This document shows, piece after piece, positions 22,425-30,514 of a stretch of DNA of 30,699 nt. The first letter of the stretch is position 1; each line of letters opens with the position of its first letter. Location of the stretch: assembly GCA_045600865.1 (NCBI GenBank), contig JAZRYS010000015.1:1-30699 (forward strand). The letters are read 5' to 3'. The translations under genes were made by a program, and so were the position numbers. This stretch comes from Aphodosoma sp045600865. Lineage in GTDB: Bacteria > Bacteroidota > Bacteroidia > Bacteroidales > Paludibacteraceae. The notes beneath the pieces were generated by a model. That model was given only the letters and a program-made list of their open reading frames with translations. It was not told the origin of the DNA and did not search any database.

Positions 22425-25079
22425 ATGGACGAAGAACTCAACGAAATGCCTCAGTCTGAGCATACTCCTTCTGACGAGCAGTTTCACCTCACGGGCATGT
22501 TCCGCACGTGGTTCCTCGAATATGCCTCCTACACCAACCTCGACAGAGCCATTCCGCACATCGACGATGGTCTTAAACCAGTGCAAAGACGCGTCCTTCA
22601 TGCCATGCGCGAAAAGGAGGATGGACGCTACAACAAAGTGGCCAACATCGTTGGACACACCATGCAATATCACCCTCACGGAGATATGTCGATCAAAGAT
22701 GCCCTTGTCAATCTTGGACAGAAGCATTACCTCATCGACACTCAGGGAAACTGGGGCAACATTCTCACAGGAGATGCTGCCGCTGCTCCACGTTACATTG
22801 AAGCCAGACTTACAAAATTTGCCCTCGAAGCAGTTTTCAACCCAAAGACCACAGACTGGCGACCTTCGTACGATGGCCGCAATCAAGAACCAATTTCTCT
22901 GCCCGTAAAGTTCCCGTTATTGTTGGCGCAGGGTTCTGAGGGTATAGGTACAGGTCTCAATTCCAAGATACTGCCGCATAATTTCGGAGAACTCTGTGAT
23001 GCTTCCATAGCCCATCTAAAAAACGAACCCTTCCAGCTTTTTCCAGACTTCCCTACTGGGGGTATGCTGGATGTTTCAAAATACAATGACGGCGAACGAG
23101 GTGGCAAACTCACCATACGCTCACGTATCGAGAAAATTGACAACAAAACACTTAAAATTGTAGAAGTTCCATACGGCATAACCACAGATACACTCATCGA
23201 ATCTATCATCAAAGCCAAAGAGAACAACAAGGTGAGCGTCCGCAAGATCGACGACCTCACAGCAGAGCACGTTGAAATCATCGTTAACCTTGAGCCAAAG
23301 ACGTCATCAGACAAGGCTATTGATGCTCTCTACGCATTCACGAAATGTCAGGTCAACTATGCGCCAAACTGCTGTGTCGTTGATGACCAAAGGCCTATGT
23401 TCCTCACCGTCAGTGATGTTTTGCGCCACAACACAGAGCGCACGAAAGAACTTCTACACCGGGAACTGGAGATTGCCAAAGATGAACTCGAAAACCAATT
23501 GTTGCTTTCTTCTCTCGAACGCTGGTTCATCTTCGAAGAACGTATCTATAAAGACAAGGAGTTTGAACAGGCAAAGACCAACGAGATTGCCATTGCACAT
23601 ATCGAGAAACGTCTGAAACCTGTTCGCTACAAATTCATAAAAGAAATAAAACAAGAGCATATCGAGCATCTTCTTGAACTCAAGATGCGTCGCATAATCC
23701 GCTTCAACGTTGACGAAAACGACGAAAAGATTGCGATGTTGAACGAAAAGCTCAAGGATGTCAACTACAAACTTGAACATATAATCGAACACACAATCAA
23801 CTGGTTTGAGCATCTCAAAGAAAAATATGCAGGCGAGCACCCTCGTCTGACCGAAATACGCAATTTCGAGCAGATTCAGGCTGCAAAGGTTGTCGAGGCA
23901 AACCAGCGTCTAATGATAAACCGTGAAGAGGGCTTCATAGGAATAAATCTAAAGAAGGACGACAACAACGAATTTGTCTGCAATTGTTCTGACATTGACG
24001 ACATTATAATATTTTACAAAGATGGACGCTACAAGATTGTGCATGTAGCAGACAAGCTTTATGTAGGCAAAGATATCGAATATCTTGATGTCTTCGTGCG
24101 CAACGACAAACGTACTATATACAATGTGTGCTATCGTGACGGCAAGAGTGGCCCTACTTTCATCAAACGTTTTGCCGTGACCGGCATAATCCGCGACAAG
24201 GAATACAACCTGGCGCAAGGCAAACCTGGCACTAAAATCAACTACTTTACCGCCAACAAGAATGGTGAGGCAGAGGTTATACGAGTACACGTTGATTCAA
24301 AGGTGAGCAAGTTGCGTGTTCTGGCATTCGACAAGGATTTCTCCGATATTGCAATCAAGGGTCGTGAGTCGCGCGGCAACATTCTGACAAAGAACATCGT
24401 CACATACATATCAAAGAAATCTGACGGCATCTCAACACTTGGAGGTACCGATGTATTCTTTGATTTTGACATCCAGCGTCTAAATGGTGACAATCACGGA
24501 ATATACCTTGGCAATTTCGAGGGCAACGACCAAGTCTTGGCCATCTACAAAAATGGTGACTACGAGGTTACATCCTACGATTTCAACAATCACTACTCCG
24601 AGGATATTTCACGAGTTGAGAAATATGAGGCAGACAAAGTTTGGACTGCTGCCCTCTACGATTCAGAACAGGGCTTTGCCTACCTCAAGCGATTCACACT
24701 TGAACCTACCAAGAGCCGCACATCATTCCTGTCGTCAGCCGAAGGCAGTCGTATGTTCATTGTGACGGACACACCTTATCCTCGTCTGAAAGTCAACTTC
24801 GACCAGACAGAAAAGGCACGCGAACCTCTTGAGCTTGACGCAGAAGAATTTATCGGCGTAAAGTCCATCTTTGCGAAAGGCAAGCGAATATCAAACTATG
24901 CCGTTGAATCAATTGAGGAACTTGAGCCTACACGTTTCCCTGAGCCGGAGGAAGAACCAGAAGAGGCAACAGAAGAGGCAACAGAAGAGGCAGAAAGTCC
25001 CAATGTCACCACAACAATAGTCGATGGGGTGATAATAGAGACCACCAATCCTACCGACCAGGAACTAAACTTCGACTGA
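22425..25079 (+). CDS. parC: DNA topoisomerase IV subunit A (ParC) / GyrA-like
   Basis: 884 residues. A type IIA topoisomerase subunit that breaks and rejoins DNA. The winged-helix core has IPHIDDGLKPVQRRVLHAM, HPHGDMSI (quinolone region), and the catalytic tyrosine Tyr124 in APRYIEARLT. The breakage-reunion region is followed by a coiled coil (about 400-470) and a C-terminal beta-pinwheel. I favour ParC because the C-terminal part lacks the QRRGGxG GyrA box and is divergent. The last 45 residues form an acidic tail with the repeat EEATEEATEEAE, encoded by the 12-base repeat GAGGCAACAGAA, absent from standard GyrA. No parE is adjacent. Confidence 0.85.
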   Translation: MDEELNEMPQSEHTPSDEQFHLTGMFRTWFLEYASYTNLDRAIPHIDDGLKPVQRRVLHAMREKEDGRYNKVANIVGHTMQYHPHGDMSIKDALVNLGQKHYLIDTQGNWGNILTGDAAAAPRYIEARLTKFALEAVFNPKTTDWRPSYDGRNQEPISLPVKFPLLLAQGSEGIGTGLNSKILPHNFGELCDASIAHLKNEPFQLFPDFPTGGMLDVSKYNDGERGGKLTIRSRIEKIDNKTLKIVEVPYGITTDTLIESIIKAKENNKVSVRKIDDLTAEHVEIIVNLEPKTSSDKAIDALYAFTKCQVNYAPNCCVVDDQRPMFLTVSDVLRHNTERTKELLHRELEIAKDELENQLLLSSLERWFIFEERIYKDKEFEQAKTNEIAIAHIEKRLKPVRYKFIKEIKQEHIEHLLELKMRRIIRFNVDENDEKIAMLNEKLKDVNYKLEHIIEHTINWFEHLKEKYAGEHPRLTEIRNFEQIQAAKVVEANQRLMINREEGFIGINLKKDDNNEFVCNCSDIDDIIIFYKDGRYKIVHVADKLYVGKDIEYLDVFVRNDKRTIYNVCYRDGKSGPTFIKRFAVTGIIRDKEYNLAQGKPGTKINYFTANKNGEAEVIRVHVDSKVSKLRVLAFDKDFSDIAIKGRESRGNILTKNIVTYISKKSDGISTLGGTDVFFDFDIQRLNGDNHGIYLGNFEGNDQVLAIYKNGDYEVTSYDFNNHYSEDISRVEKYEADKVWTAALYDSEQGFAYLKRFTLEPTKSRTSFLSSAEGSRMFIVTDTPYPRLKVNFDQTEKAREPLELDAEEFIGVKSIFAKGKRISNYAVESIEELEPTRFPEPEEEPEEATEEATEEAESPNVTTTIVDGVIIETTNPTDQELNFD

Positions 25080-25133
25080 TTGACAATTGAAAATTGAGAA
25101 TTAGAAAAAATTATAACCAAAAAATAAACTATT

Positions 25134-26042
25134 ATGGCAGCAATCAAATCATTCAAGGAACTCTCTGACCACCTGAAGTCACAGAGCATCCGCAAGAAAA
25201 TGGCAGTAGCCAATCCTGTTGACGACCACTCAATCGAGGCAGTAATGCACGCTGTTGACGAAGGTATCGTCGAGGCATATCTCGTAGGTGATGCAGACAT
25301 CATCAACGAAAAGCTCAAAGGCCAGAAGAACATCGCCCTCACACATGTAGTTGACGTAAAGGATCCTCAGGAAGCTTGCGTCGAGGCAGTCAAGATGGTC
25401 AAATATGGCAAGTGCGACTTCCTGATGAAAGGTCTCGTAAACACAGACGTCATCCTCCGCGTTGTGCTCAACAAGGAGTTTGGTCTTCTTCCAAAAGGTC
25501 GTGTAATGACCTACTGCTCAATCCTCAACATCCCTGGCTATCACAAGCTTGCAATCTTCACTGACCCTGCTGTTATTCCAGCACCTTCAAAGGAGCAGCG
25601 CATCGAGATGATCAAATATGCTGTTGCTACGGCTCAGCGTTTTGGCATTGAGAAGCCAAATGTAGCACTCCTCCATGCAACAGAGAAGCCAAATCCAAAG
25701 ATTGCCTTCATGCAGGATTATGTTGACATCGTTGAGATGTGGAAGAACGGCGAGTTTGGTCCTGATTGCGTAATAGACGGTCCAATGGATGTATTCATTG
25801 CAATGGACAAGGAAAGAGGCGGCATCAAGAACGTGCCTTCTCCAATCCTCGGCGAGGCTGACGTACTGATGTTCCCAGACTTCCAGTCAGCAAACTGCTT
25901 CTACAAAGGTCTCGTATCTTTCGGTGGTGCAGGTATGGCAGGTATGCTTCAGGGCACTGAGAAACCAGTTGTCCTCAACTCTCGTTCCGACTCTGCAGAG
26001 TGCAAGTTCTACAGCATCTGCATGGCAGCACTTCTCGCTTAA
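25134..26042 (+). CDS. ptb: Phosphate butyryltransferase family enzyme
   Basis: 302 residues. It converts butyryl-CoA (or a related acyl-CoA) and phosphate into acyl phosphate and CoA. The phosphotransacetylase fold shows in DFLMKGLVNTDVILR, FTDPAVIPAPS and DVLMFPDFQSANCFYKGL, with the C-terminal GGAGMAGMLQGTEKPVVLNSRSD. The length fits Ptb rather than Pta. buk follows after 19 bases, and the pair together would make ATP from acyl-CoA. The gap to parC (25080-25133) contains a simple AATTGAAAATTGAGAATT-type sequence, otherwise nothing. Confidence 0.9.
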   Translation: MAAIKSFKELSDHLKSQSIRKKMAVANPVDDHSIEAVMHAVDEGIVEAYLVGDADIINEKLKGQKNIALTHVVDVKDPQEACVEAVKMVKYGKCDFLMKGLVNTDVILRVVLNKEFGLLPKGRVMTYCSILNIPGYHKLAIFTDPAVIPAPSKEQRIEMIKYAVATAQRFGIEKPNVALLHATEKPNPKIAFMQDYVDIVEMWKNGEFGPDCVIDGPMDVFIAMDKERGGIKNVPSPILGEADVLMFPDFQSANCFYKGLVSFGGAGMAGMLQGTEKPVVLNSRSDSAECKFYSICMAALLA

Positions 26043-26061
26043 TAAATAAAACAATACAGAT

Positions 26062-27123
26062 ATGAAAAAGATTCTTGTTATCAACCCAGGCTCAACTTCA
26101 ACAAAGTTTGCAGTCTATCATGACGAAGAGTGTGCTTTCGAGAAGACACTCCGTCATCAGGGCGAGGAGCTCGCTCCATATCCAAACGTTGCTGCTCAGT
26201 ATGAGTTCCGCAAGACAACGATCCTCAACGCACTCAAGGAGGCAGGTATCGAACCTAAGTTTGATATCGTGGTAGGCCGTGGTGGTTTGCTTCACCCGGT
26301 AACTTCTGGTGCTATCGAGGTTAACGACAAGATGTGCGAAGACCTCCGCGCAGCAAAATATGGCGAGCACGCTTGCAACCTTGGTGGTCTTATCGCCATC
26401 GACATTGCACGTTCTTGCGGCTGCAAGGCTATCATCGCTGACCCTGTAGTTGTTGACGAACTCAATGATATCGCACGCGTCACAGGTTTCCCTGAACTTC
26501 CAAAACGCTCAATACTCCACACACTCAACCAGAAAGCCATCGCTCGCCGCTATGCGAAAGAGGAAGGCAAGGCATACGAGAAAGTGAATGTAGTCGTTGC
26601 ACACCTCGGTGGTGGCATCTCGGTAAGTGCTCATTGCCAAGGTCGTATCATCGATACAAACAATGCCCTTGCAGGTAATGGTCCTTTCACTCCTGAGCGC
26701 ACAGGTACACTCTGCGCAAAAGAGTTGGTTGACCTCTGCTATTCCGGCAAATACACTCACGACGAGATGAAGAAGAAACTCGTAGGCAAAGGCGGTCTCA
26801 TGGCTCTTATGGGTGTCAACGACGCTCGTTCTGTTCACGAGATGGCACAGGCAGGCGACGAGAAGGCAAAGCTTGTATTCGACGCAATGGCATATAACGT
26901 AGCAAAAGAAGTTGGCGCAATGGCTGTTGCAATGAGCGGCAAGGTTGACGCTATCCTCATCACTGGCGGTATTGCTTACAACGAATATTTCGTTAACTTC
27001 ATCCGCGAGATGGTTCAGTTCATTGCTCCTGTCAAGGCTTATCCAGGCGAAGACGAACTTGGTGCTCTTGCATCAAACGGCTATCGCGTACTCAACGGCG
27101 AACCTTGCCAGCAGTATAATTAA
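26062..27123 (+). CDS. buk: Butyrate kinase
   Basis: 353 residues, the usual length. It transfers the phosphate of acyl phosphate to ADP, giving ATP and a free short-chain acid. The acetokinase-family (ASKHA) motifs are present: NPGSTSTKFAVY at the N-terminus, VGRGGLLHPV, VVAHLGGGISVSA and ILITGGIAYNEYF. The ptb-buk pair is a substrate-level phosphorylation route. In Bacteroidales it may serve branched-chain (isobutyrate, isovalerate) rather than butyrate release; no butyryl-CoA synthesis genes are nearby to decide. Confidence 0.94.
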   Translation: MKKILVINPGSTSTKFAVYHDEECAFEKTLRHQGEELAPYPNVAAQYEFRKTTILNALKEAGIEPKFDIVVGRGGLLHPVTSGAIEVNDKMCEDLRAAKYGEHACNLGGLIAIDIARSCGCKAIIADPVVVDELNDIARVTGFPELPKRSILHTLNQKAIARRYAKEEGKAYEKVNVVVAHLGGGISVSAHCQGRIIDTNNALAGNGPFTPERTGTLCAKELVDLCYSGKYTHDEMKKKLVGKGGLMALMGVNDARSVHEMAQAGDEKAKLVFDAMAYNVAKEVGAMAVAMSGKVDAILITGGIAYNEYFVNFIREMVQFIAPVKAYPGEDELGALASNGYRVLNGEPCQQYN

Positions 27124-27138
27124 TTTCTTAACTTTAAT

Positions 27139-27175
27139 GGGATATGGGCATTATGTCCATATCCCGTTATTTTAT
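27139..27175 (+). terminator. Intrinsic terminator after buk
   Basis: GGGATATGG (27139-27147) pairs perfectly with CCATATCCC (27157-27165), followed by a T-rich stretch. Confidence 0.75.
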
Positions 27176-27190
27176 ATTCTGACACAATAT

Positions 27191-28333
27191 ATGAAAAGAA
27201 TCAGTTTTTTACTCATTATTCTTTCTTTCACGCTCTGCGCATTTGCCCAATCTGAAACACCAATACCTCTTACCCTTGCTGCCCCAGGCACATACAACGA
27301 CAGTTCTGAACTTTCAGGTCCAGGCGAAGAGCTGATCTATTACTTCTCGTATGCTACCGACGACTACAACGGTGCATATATCTACCTTCACCTCATTTCC
27401 GACCAGGTGGACAACAAATATTTCCCAAGTGCCGGCGACTACGAAATCAACTTCTCCGGTGCACCTAAATCCATCCTTGCCGGTTATAAAACAGACCTTT
27501 ACTATGGTTCGTACATCGTTCCTGTCGTGAACGGATATTCCCGAAGCATCTGTTTTCTCGACTCAGGCACAGTCTCAGTAGCAGGCAATGCCGACAATTG
27601 CACCATTACCATGCAATTCTATGCTTCAGACAGAAACCAGTACTACCTGCAATATACTGGTGCTATCGAGACCTACCACCACGACACAATTCCCTACATG
27701 CTCGAATCTATCGAAGAGTCAACTGTCAATTTCACTGCCGATAGTTGCGAGATATACAAATTTCCGCAATACAACGAGTTTGACATTTACCTCAACAATA
27801 TTTCCGACAACCTCATTGTGCACTTAGCAGGCAACATTCCTTCTGATGACAACATCTATACGACATTGAATGTCAGCCAAGAAAACGATGACGAAACACC
27901 AGGTGTTATCTGGCGCAGCCGCGGAATGAATAATGGTACGTTGTACCCGCCTTTCCTTGCTTCTTATTCTGGGAACTACATGACGACTGACAGTCTGTAT
28001 TTCTTCGTTGATGGTTCGGTTACAGTAGCAAAAAACTCTGACGGCACAACCTCTGTCACAGGGACACTGATCTCGTTCCACGGAACAGAAGTCAACATCA
28101 GCTTCCGAGGGAATGTATCATCAGCAGCCGAAGAAGTCACAGAATCCAACCTTCTCATACATACAGAAGGTAACACATTGTGTATTGATGATGAAACGGC
28201 AAGTGACTATTCATTGTTTGATGCAGTAGGTCATCTTGTGTATCAAGGCAATCGCAAGTCATTGACAATATCTGTTCCAGGCGTATATATTGTACGTTGC
28301 AACAACTCGGTGCAGAAAATCGTAATAAGATAG
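27191..28333 (+). CDS. Secreted protein with probable type IX secretion C-terminal signal
   Basis: 380 residues from ATG 27191; the frame is open further upstream, but only this start gives a proper signal peptide (MKRISFLLIILSFTLCAFAQ), and it begins after the buk terminator. The body is beta-strand-rich with no recognised catalytic motif. It is made of strand pairs such as DSGTVSVAGNADNCTITM, FVDGSVTVAKNSDGTTSVTG and GTEVNISFRG, suggesting two similar beta domains. The last 65 residues (YSLFDAVGHLVYQG, then TISVPGVYIVRC, ending KIVIR) follow the type A C-terminal sorting pattern of the type IX secretion system. It would be exported and anchored on the surface; function unknown. Confidence 0.75.
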   Translation: MKRISFLLIILSFTLCAFAQSETPIPLTLAAPGTYNDSSELSGPGEELIYYFSYATDDYNGAYIYLHLISDQVDNKYFPSAGDYEINFSGAPKSILAGYKTDLYYGSYIVPVVNGYSRSICFLDSGTVSVAGNADNCTITMQFYASDRNQYYLQYTGAIETYHHDTIPYMLESIEESTVNFTADSCEIYKFPQYNEFDIYLNNISDNLIVHLAGNIPSDDNIYTTLNVSQENDDETPGVIWRSRGMNNGTLYPPFLASYSGNYMTTDSLYFFVDGSVTVAKNSDGTTSVTGTLISFHGTEVNISFRGNVSSAAEEVTESNLLIHTEGNTLCIDDETASDYSLFDAVGHLVYQGNRKSLTISVPGVYIVRCNNSVQKIVIR

Positions 28334-28367
28334 GGTTGAAAATTTCAAGAAACTGTTTTATCGGTTT

Positions 28368-28402
28368 GATTGGATGTTGTCTTGCTAAGACAACATCCAA
28401 TC
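28368..28402. terminator. Perfect 16-base-pair hairpin after the secreted protein gene
   Basis: GATTGGATGTTGTCTT (28368-28383) and AAGACAACATCCAATC (28387-28402) are exact complements around a 3-base loop. It lies 35 bases after the stop codon. The T-run after it is weak, so termination is likely but not classical. Confidence 0.65.
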
Positions 28403-28458
28403 AATTATACTATCATTTTTCAGTCACATCACTAATAATAAGCATTTTAATAATTCTC

Positions 28459-28554
28459 AAATGCGTTATTTCGACATTTTTGGCAGTTTAAAATGCGTTA
28501 TTTCGGCATTTTTAACAACATCAAATGCGTTATTTCGGGAATTTGAAACATCAC
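28459..28554. repeat. Three tandem 32-base repeats
   Basis: Units begin at 28459, 28491 and 28523. Each has the nearly invariant first half AAATGCGTTATTTCGG (the first unit has A for the last G) and a variable, A/T-rich second half. The constant and variable halves are about 16 bases each. No cas genes are near, and three units are too few to call CRISPR. Confidence 0.75.
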
Positions 28555-28729
28555 ACGCAATAGATTATTCTCCCTGCAAAATTAGTGATTATTTCTGACA
28601 CTGACAAGAATTTGTGAAGTTTTTTCTAAGTGCAATCTGCATTCTCGACTCTCCAACAACTTAGCACAGGAAAAACAGTCATCATGTACGGTTAAAATCT
28701 CAAGAATTTCTTGCTGCTATATGAAGCCT

Positions 28730-28975
28730 TTGCGGCGCAATTGACGAGGTCGTCAACAAATGAGGAATATAACCATTGCAATATATGTTGATGGGCTGAT
28801 AGCCATTGACATTCCAGCCTATGACAGAGTGCGCAGCACGTCGCCCCAGGTATGCAAGCAACACCAAAACCCTATGACACCGCAATGCGGCATAATACAT
28901 ATATACACAACATTTGACATAGGGCACTGCCATAGGCTGATTTGTTAAGTCCCTTCAGGACTTGATTGCCAATAA
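28730..28975. repeat. Dispersed intergenic repeat element
   Basis: The stretch contains GAGGAATATAACCATTGCA, TTGATGGGCTGATAG and AAGTCC..GGACTT (28947-28963), a small hairpin. A related partial copy lies at 4665-4709 on the opposite strand. It includes a 77-codon open frame on the minus strand without coding character. It looks like a non-coding repeat family of the Prevotella/Bacteroidales type. The rest of 28555-29002 shows no gene. Confidence 0.5.
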
Positions 28976-29002
28976 ATTACAAAGTTAGTGAAGTTGATAC
29001 CC

Positions 29003-30346
29003 TCACAACAATCCTGTCATATAGATTGGAATCATAAGTGTCTCATTGTCATGCCGTAGGTCTTTGGTGTAAATCAGGTATCTGTCACTGATTCTGCCAG
29101 AGAATTTACGACAGAACTCGTCAAGCGACCTATGGGTGTTGTAGCCCGCCGACTTAACCTCGATTGGAGAAAGCTTGAATCCCCGTGATAGCAGGAAATC
29201 AACTTCATAGACATGGTTACCCTCTGTTCCCCAAGAATAATAGTACAGTTTGTTGCCAGACGACACGAGAGCTTGCGCCACTGCATTCTCGAACACATAG
29301 CCAAGGTTTGCCTCAAGTTTGTCGTTCAGCAGTTTCTGATAGATGACATTTTCCGTAAACGACTTATCCCAGAATGCGTAAGTTACGAAAAGGCCAGTAT
29401 CGCAAAGATACATCTTGAATGCTGATTTGTCAGACGTCAACTCCATCCCGACATTTGGGTCATCTGTGCGAAATGCTATATTAACGGTCTTGCTATCCTC
29501 AAGCATATCCAAAAGTCCGATAAGATTGTCCCGCCTGACATCTCCTATCACCTTAGATTTCTGAAAGCGTGTTGCATTTCTGTGAAGTTCCGAAGGTATC
29601 GCCTTGAAAAGTGCCTTGAGTTTTCCGCTGTTGTCAAGTTTGTGGAAATCTTGTTCGTATAGCATCAGTATGCTTCTCTTCACCTTGTCAACCATACTCA
29701 AATCGTGCGTCTTTATATACTTGCCGACAGCTTGCGGCATTCCACCGACAAGCATATAGAGTCGATAGTCGCGCATCAACTTGCGGTTGAGACTGTCGCC
29801 GAGCGACTGGCGTTTTGCCAACACATCTCTCAGCATTTGCATCGTATCAAAGTCGCCAAGAGCCCACCTGAACTCCTCATAATCCATAGGATAAAGCGTC
29901 AACGACTCTTCTTCGCTTGGAATAACTATATCCCCTACGTTCTGGTGAATGCTGATGAGAGAACCCGTTTCTATGTAGTCGTAACGCCCATCAGCAACCA
30001 GATATTTGATTGCCTGACGAGCCAAAGGACATTTTTGCACCTCATCAAAGACAATTACCGACTCTCTTTCGTACAGGCTTTTTCCTTTTGACAGCTTCAG
30101 TTTTGTGAAGAAAACGTCAATATCCGAGATGTCCTTGAACAAGTCATAGTCGGCAACATCAGTATTGGCAAAATCAATGATTATATGCGTACGATACTCG
30201 TTTTCAGCAAATTGTCTGACTATTGTTGACTTACCAACACGACGTACACCTTCAACAAGCAATGCTGTTTCGCCCGCAGATTCCTTCTTCCATGCAAGCA
30301 TTTTTTCGTAGATTTTTCTCTTGAAAATTATGTCTGACATAAGCAT
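29003..30346 (-). CDS. Orphan AAA ATPase, DUF4143 family (copy 3)
   Basis: About 447 residues from ATG 30346; a second ATG at 30340 (MSDIIFKRK) is equally likely. The longer open frame to 30424 begins at TTG and runs through the promoter, so it is not used. Walker A is GVRRVGKST, Walker B SVIVFDEVQKCP, and IETGSLISI is the sensor motif. The C-terminal DUF4143 region has VYEVDFLLSRG and LSPIEVKSAG, a PD-(D/E)XK-like core. The middle carries the usual LYMLVGGMPQAV. It stands alone. Three 33-base tandem repeats lie just upstream of its promoter. Function unknown. Confidence 0.87.
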   Translation of the reverse strand: MLMSDIIFKRKIYEKMLAWKKESAGETALLVEGVRRVGKSTIVRQFAENEYRTHIIIDFANTDVADYDLFKDISDIDVFFTKLKLSKGKSLYERESVIVFDEVQKCPLARQAIKYLVADGRYDYIETGSLISIHQNVGDIVIPSEEESLTLYPMDYEEFRWALGDFDTMQMLRDVLAKRQSLGDSLNRKLMRDYRLYMLVGGMPQAVGKYIKTHDLSMVDKVKRSILMLYEQDFHKLDNSGKLKALFKAIPSELHRNATRFQKSKVIGDVRRDNLIGLLDMLEDSKTVNIAFRTDDPNVGMELTSDKSAFKMYLCDTGLFVTYAFWDKSFTENVIYQKLLNDKLEANLGYVFENAVAQALVSSGNKLYYYSWGTEGNHVYEVDFLLSRGFKLSPIEVKSAGYNTHRSLDEFCRKFSGRISDRYLIYTKDLRHDNETLMIPIYMTGLL

Positions 30347-30361
30347 TTTTATTTGAGGCTG

Positions 30362-30391
30362 CAAAGTTACGCATAATTTTTTGATTAGCAA
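30362..30391 (-). promoter_or_regulatory. Promoter of ATPase copy 3
   Basis: On the minus strand TTG (30391-30389), 19 bases, then TAACTTTG (30369-30362). Transcription would begin near 30355, about 10 bases before the ATG. Confidence 0.6.
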
Positions 30392-30415
30392 TGCGTTTTT
30401 TGAAAAAAAATAGGC

Positions 30416-30514
30416 TCTCCGCAATTTTCAAAACGTCATTTTGTCGGATTTCCGCAATTTTCAAAAGGCTATTTTGTCGGCTTTCCGCAATTTTCAAAAT
30501 ATTATTTTATCTTC
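30416..30514. repeat. Three tandem 33-base repeats upstream of ATPase copy 3
   Basis: Units begin at 30416, 30449 and 30482. The shared first part is TTTCCGCAATTTTCAAAA, followed by a variable middle and ATTTTGTCGG, less conserved in the third unit. The array begins 24 bases upstream of the -33 box. The remaining 30515-30699 is A/T-rich with no recognisable feature. Confidence 0.85.

Noticed and set aside
28459..28554. The 32-base array as a small CRISPR
   Set aside because: Only three units, a 16-base constant part shorter than any known CRISPR repeat, and no cas genes in the window.
28700..28933. A 77-codon leftward frame
   Set aside because: It covers the dispersed repeat, with many Cys, Tyr and His residues and no coding pattern; it is a by-product of the repeat.
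30252..30497. An 81-codon leftward frame through the 33-base repeats (11-residue repeats such as KIAEIRQND)
   Set aside because: The repeat length is a multiple of three, so a frame stays open by itself. The only start is TTG, and the frame runs through the ATPase promoter and into its N-terminus in another frame.
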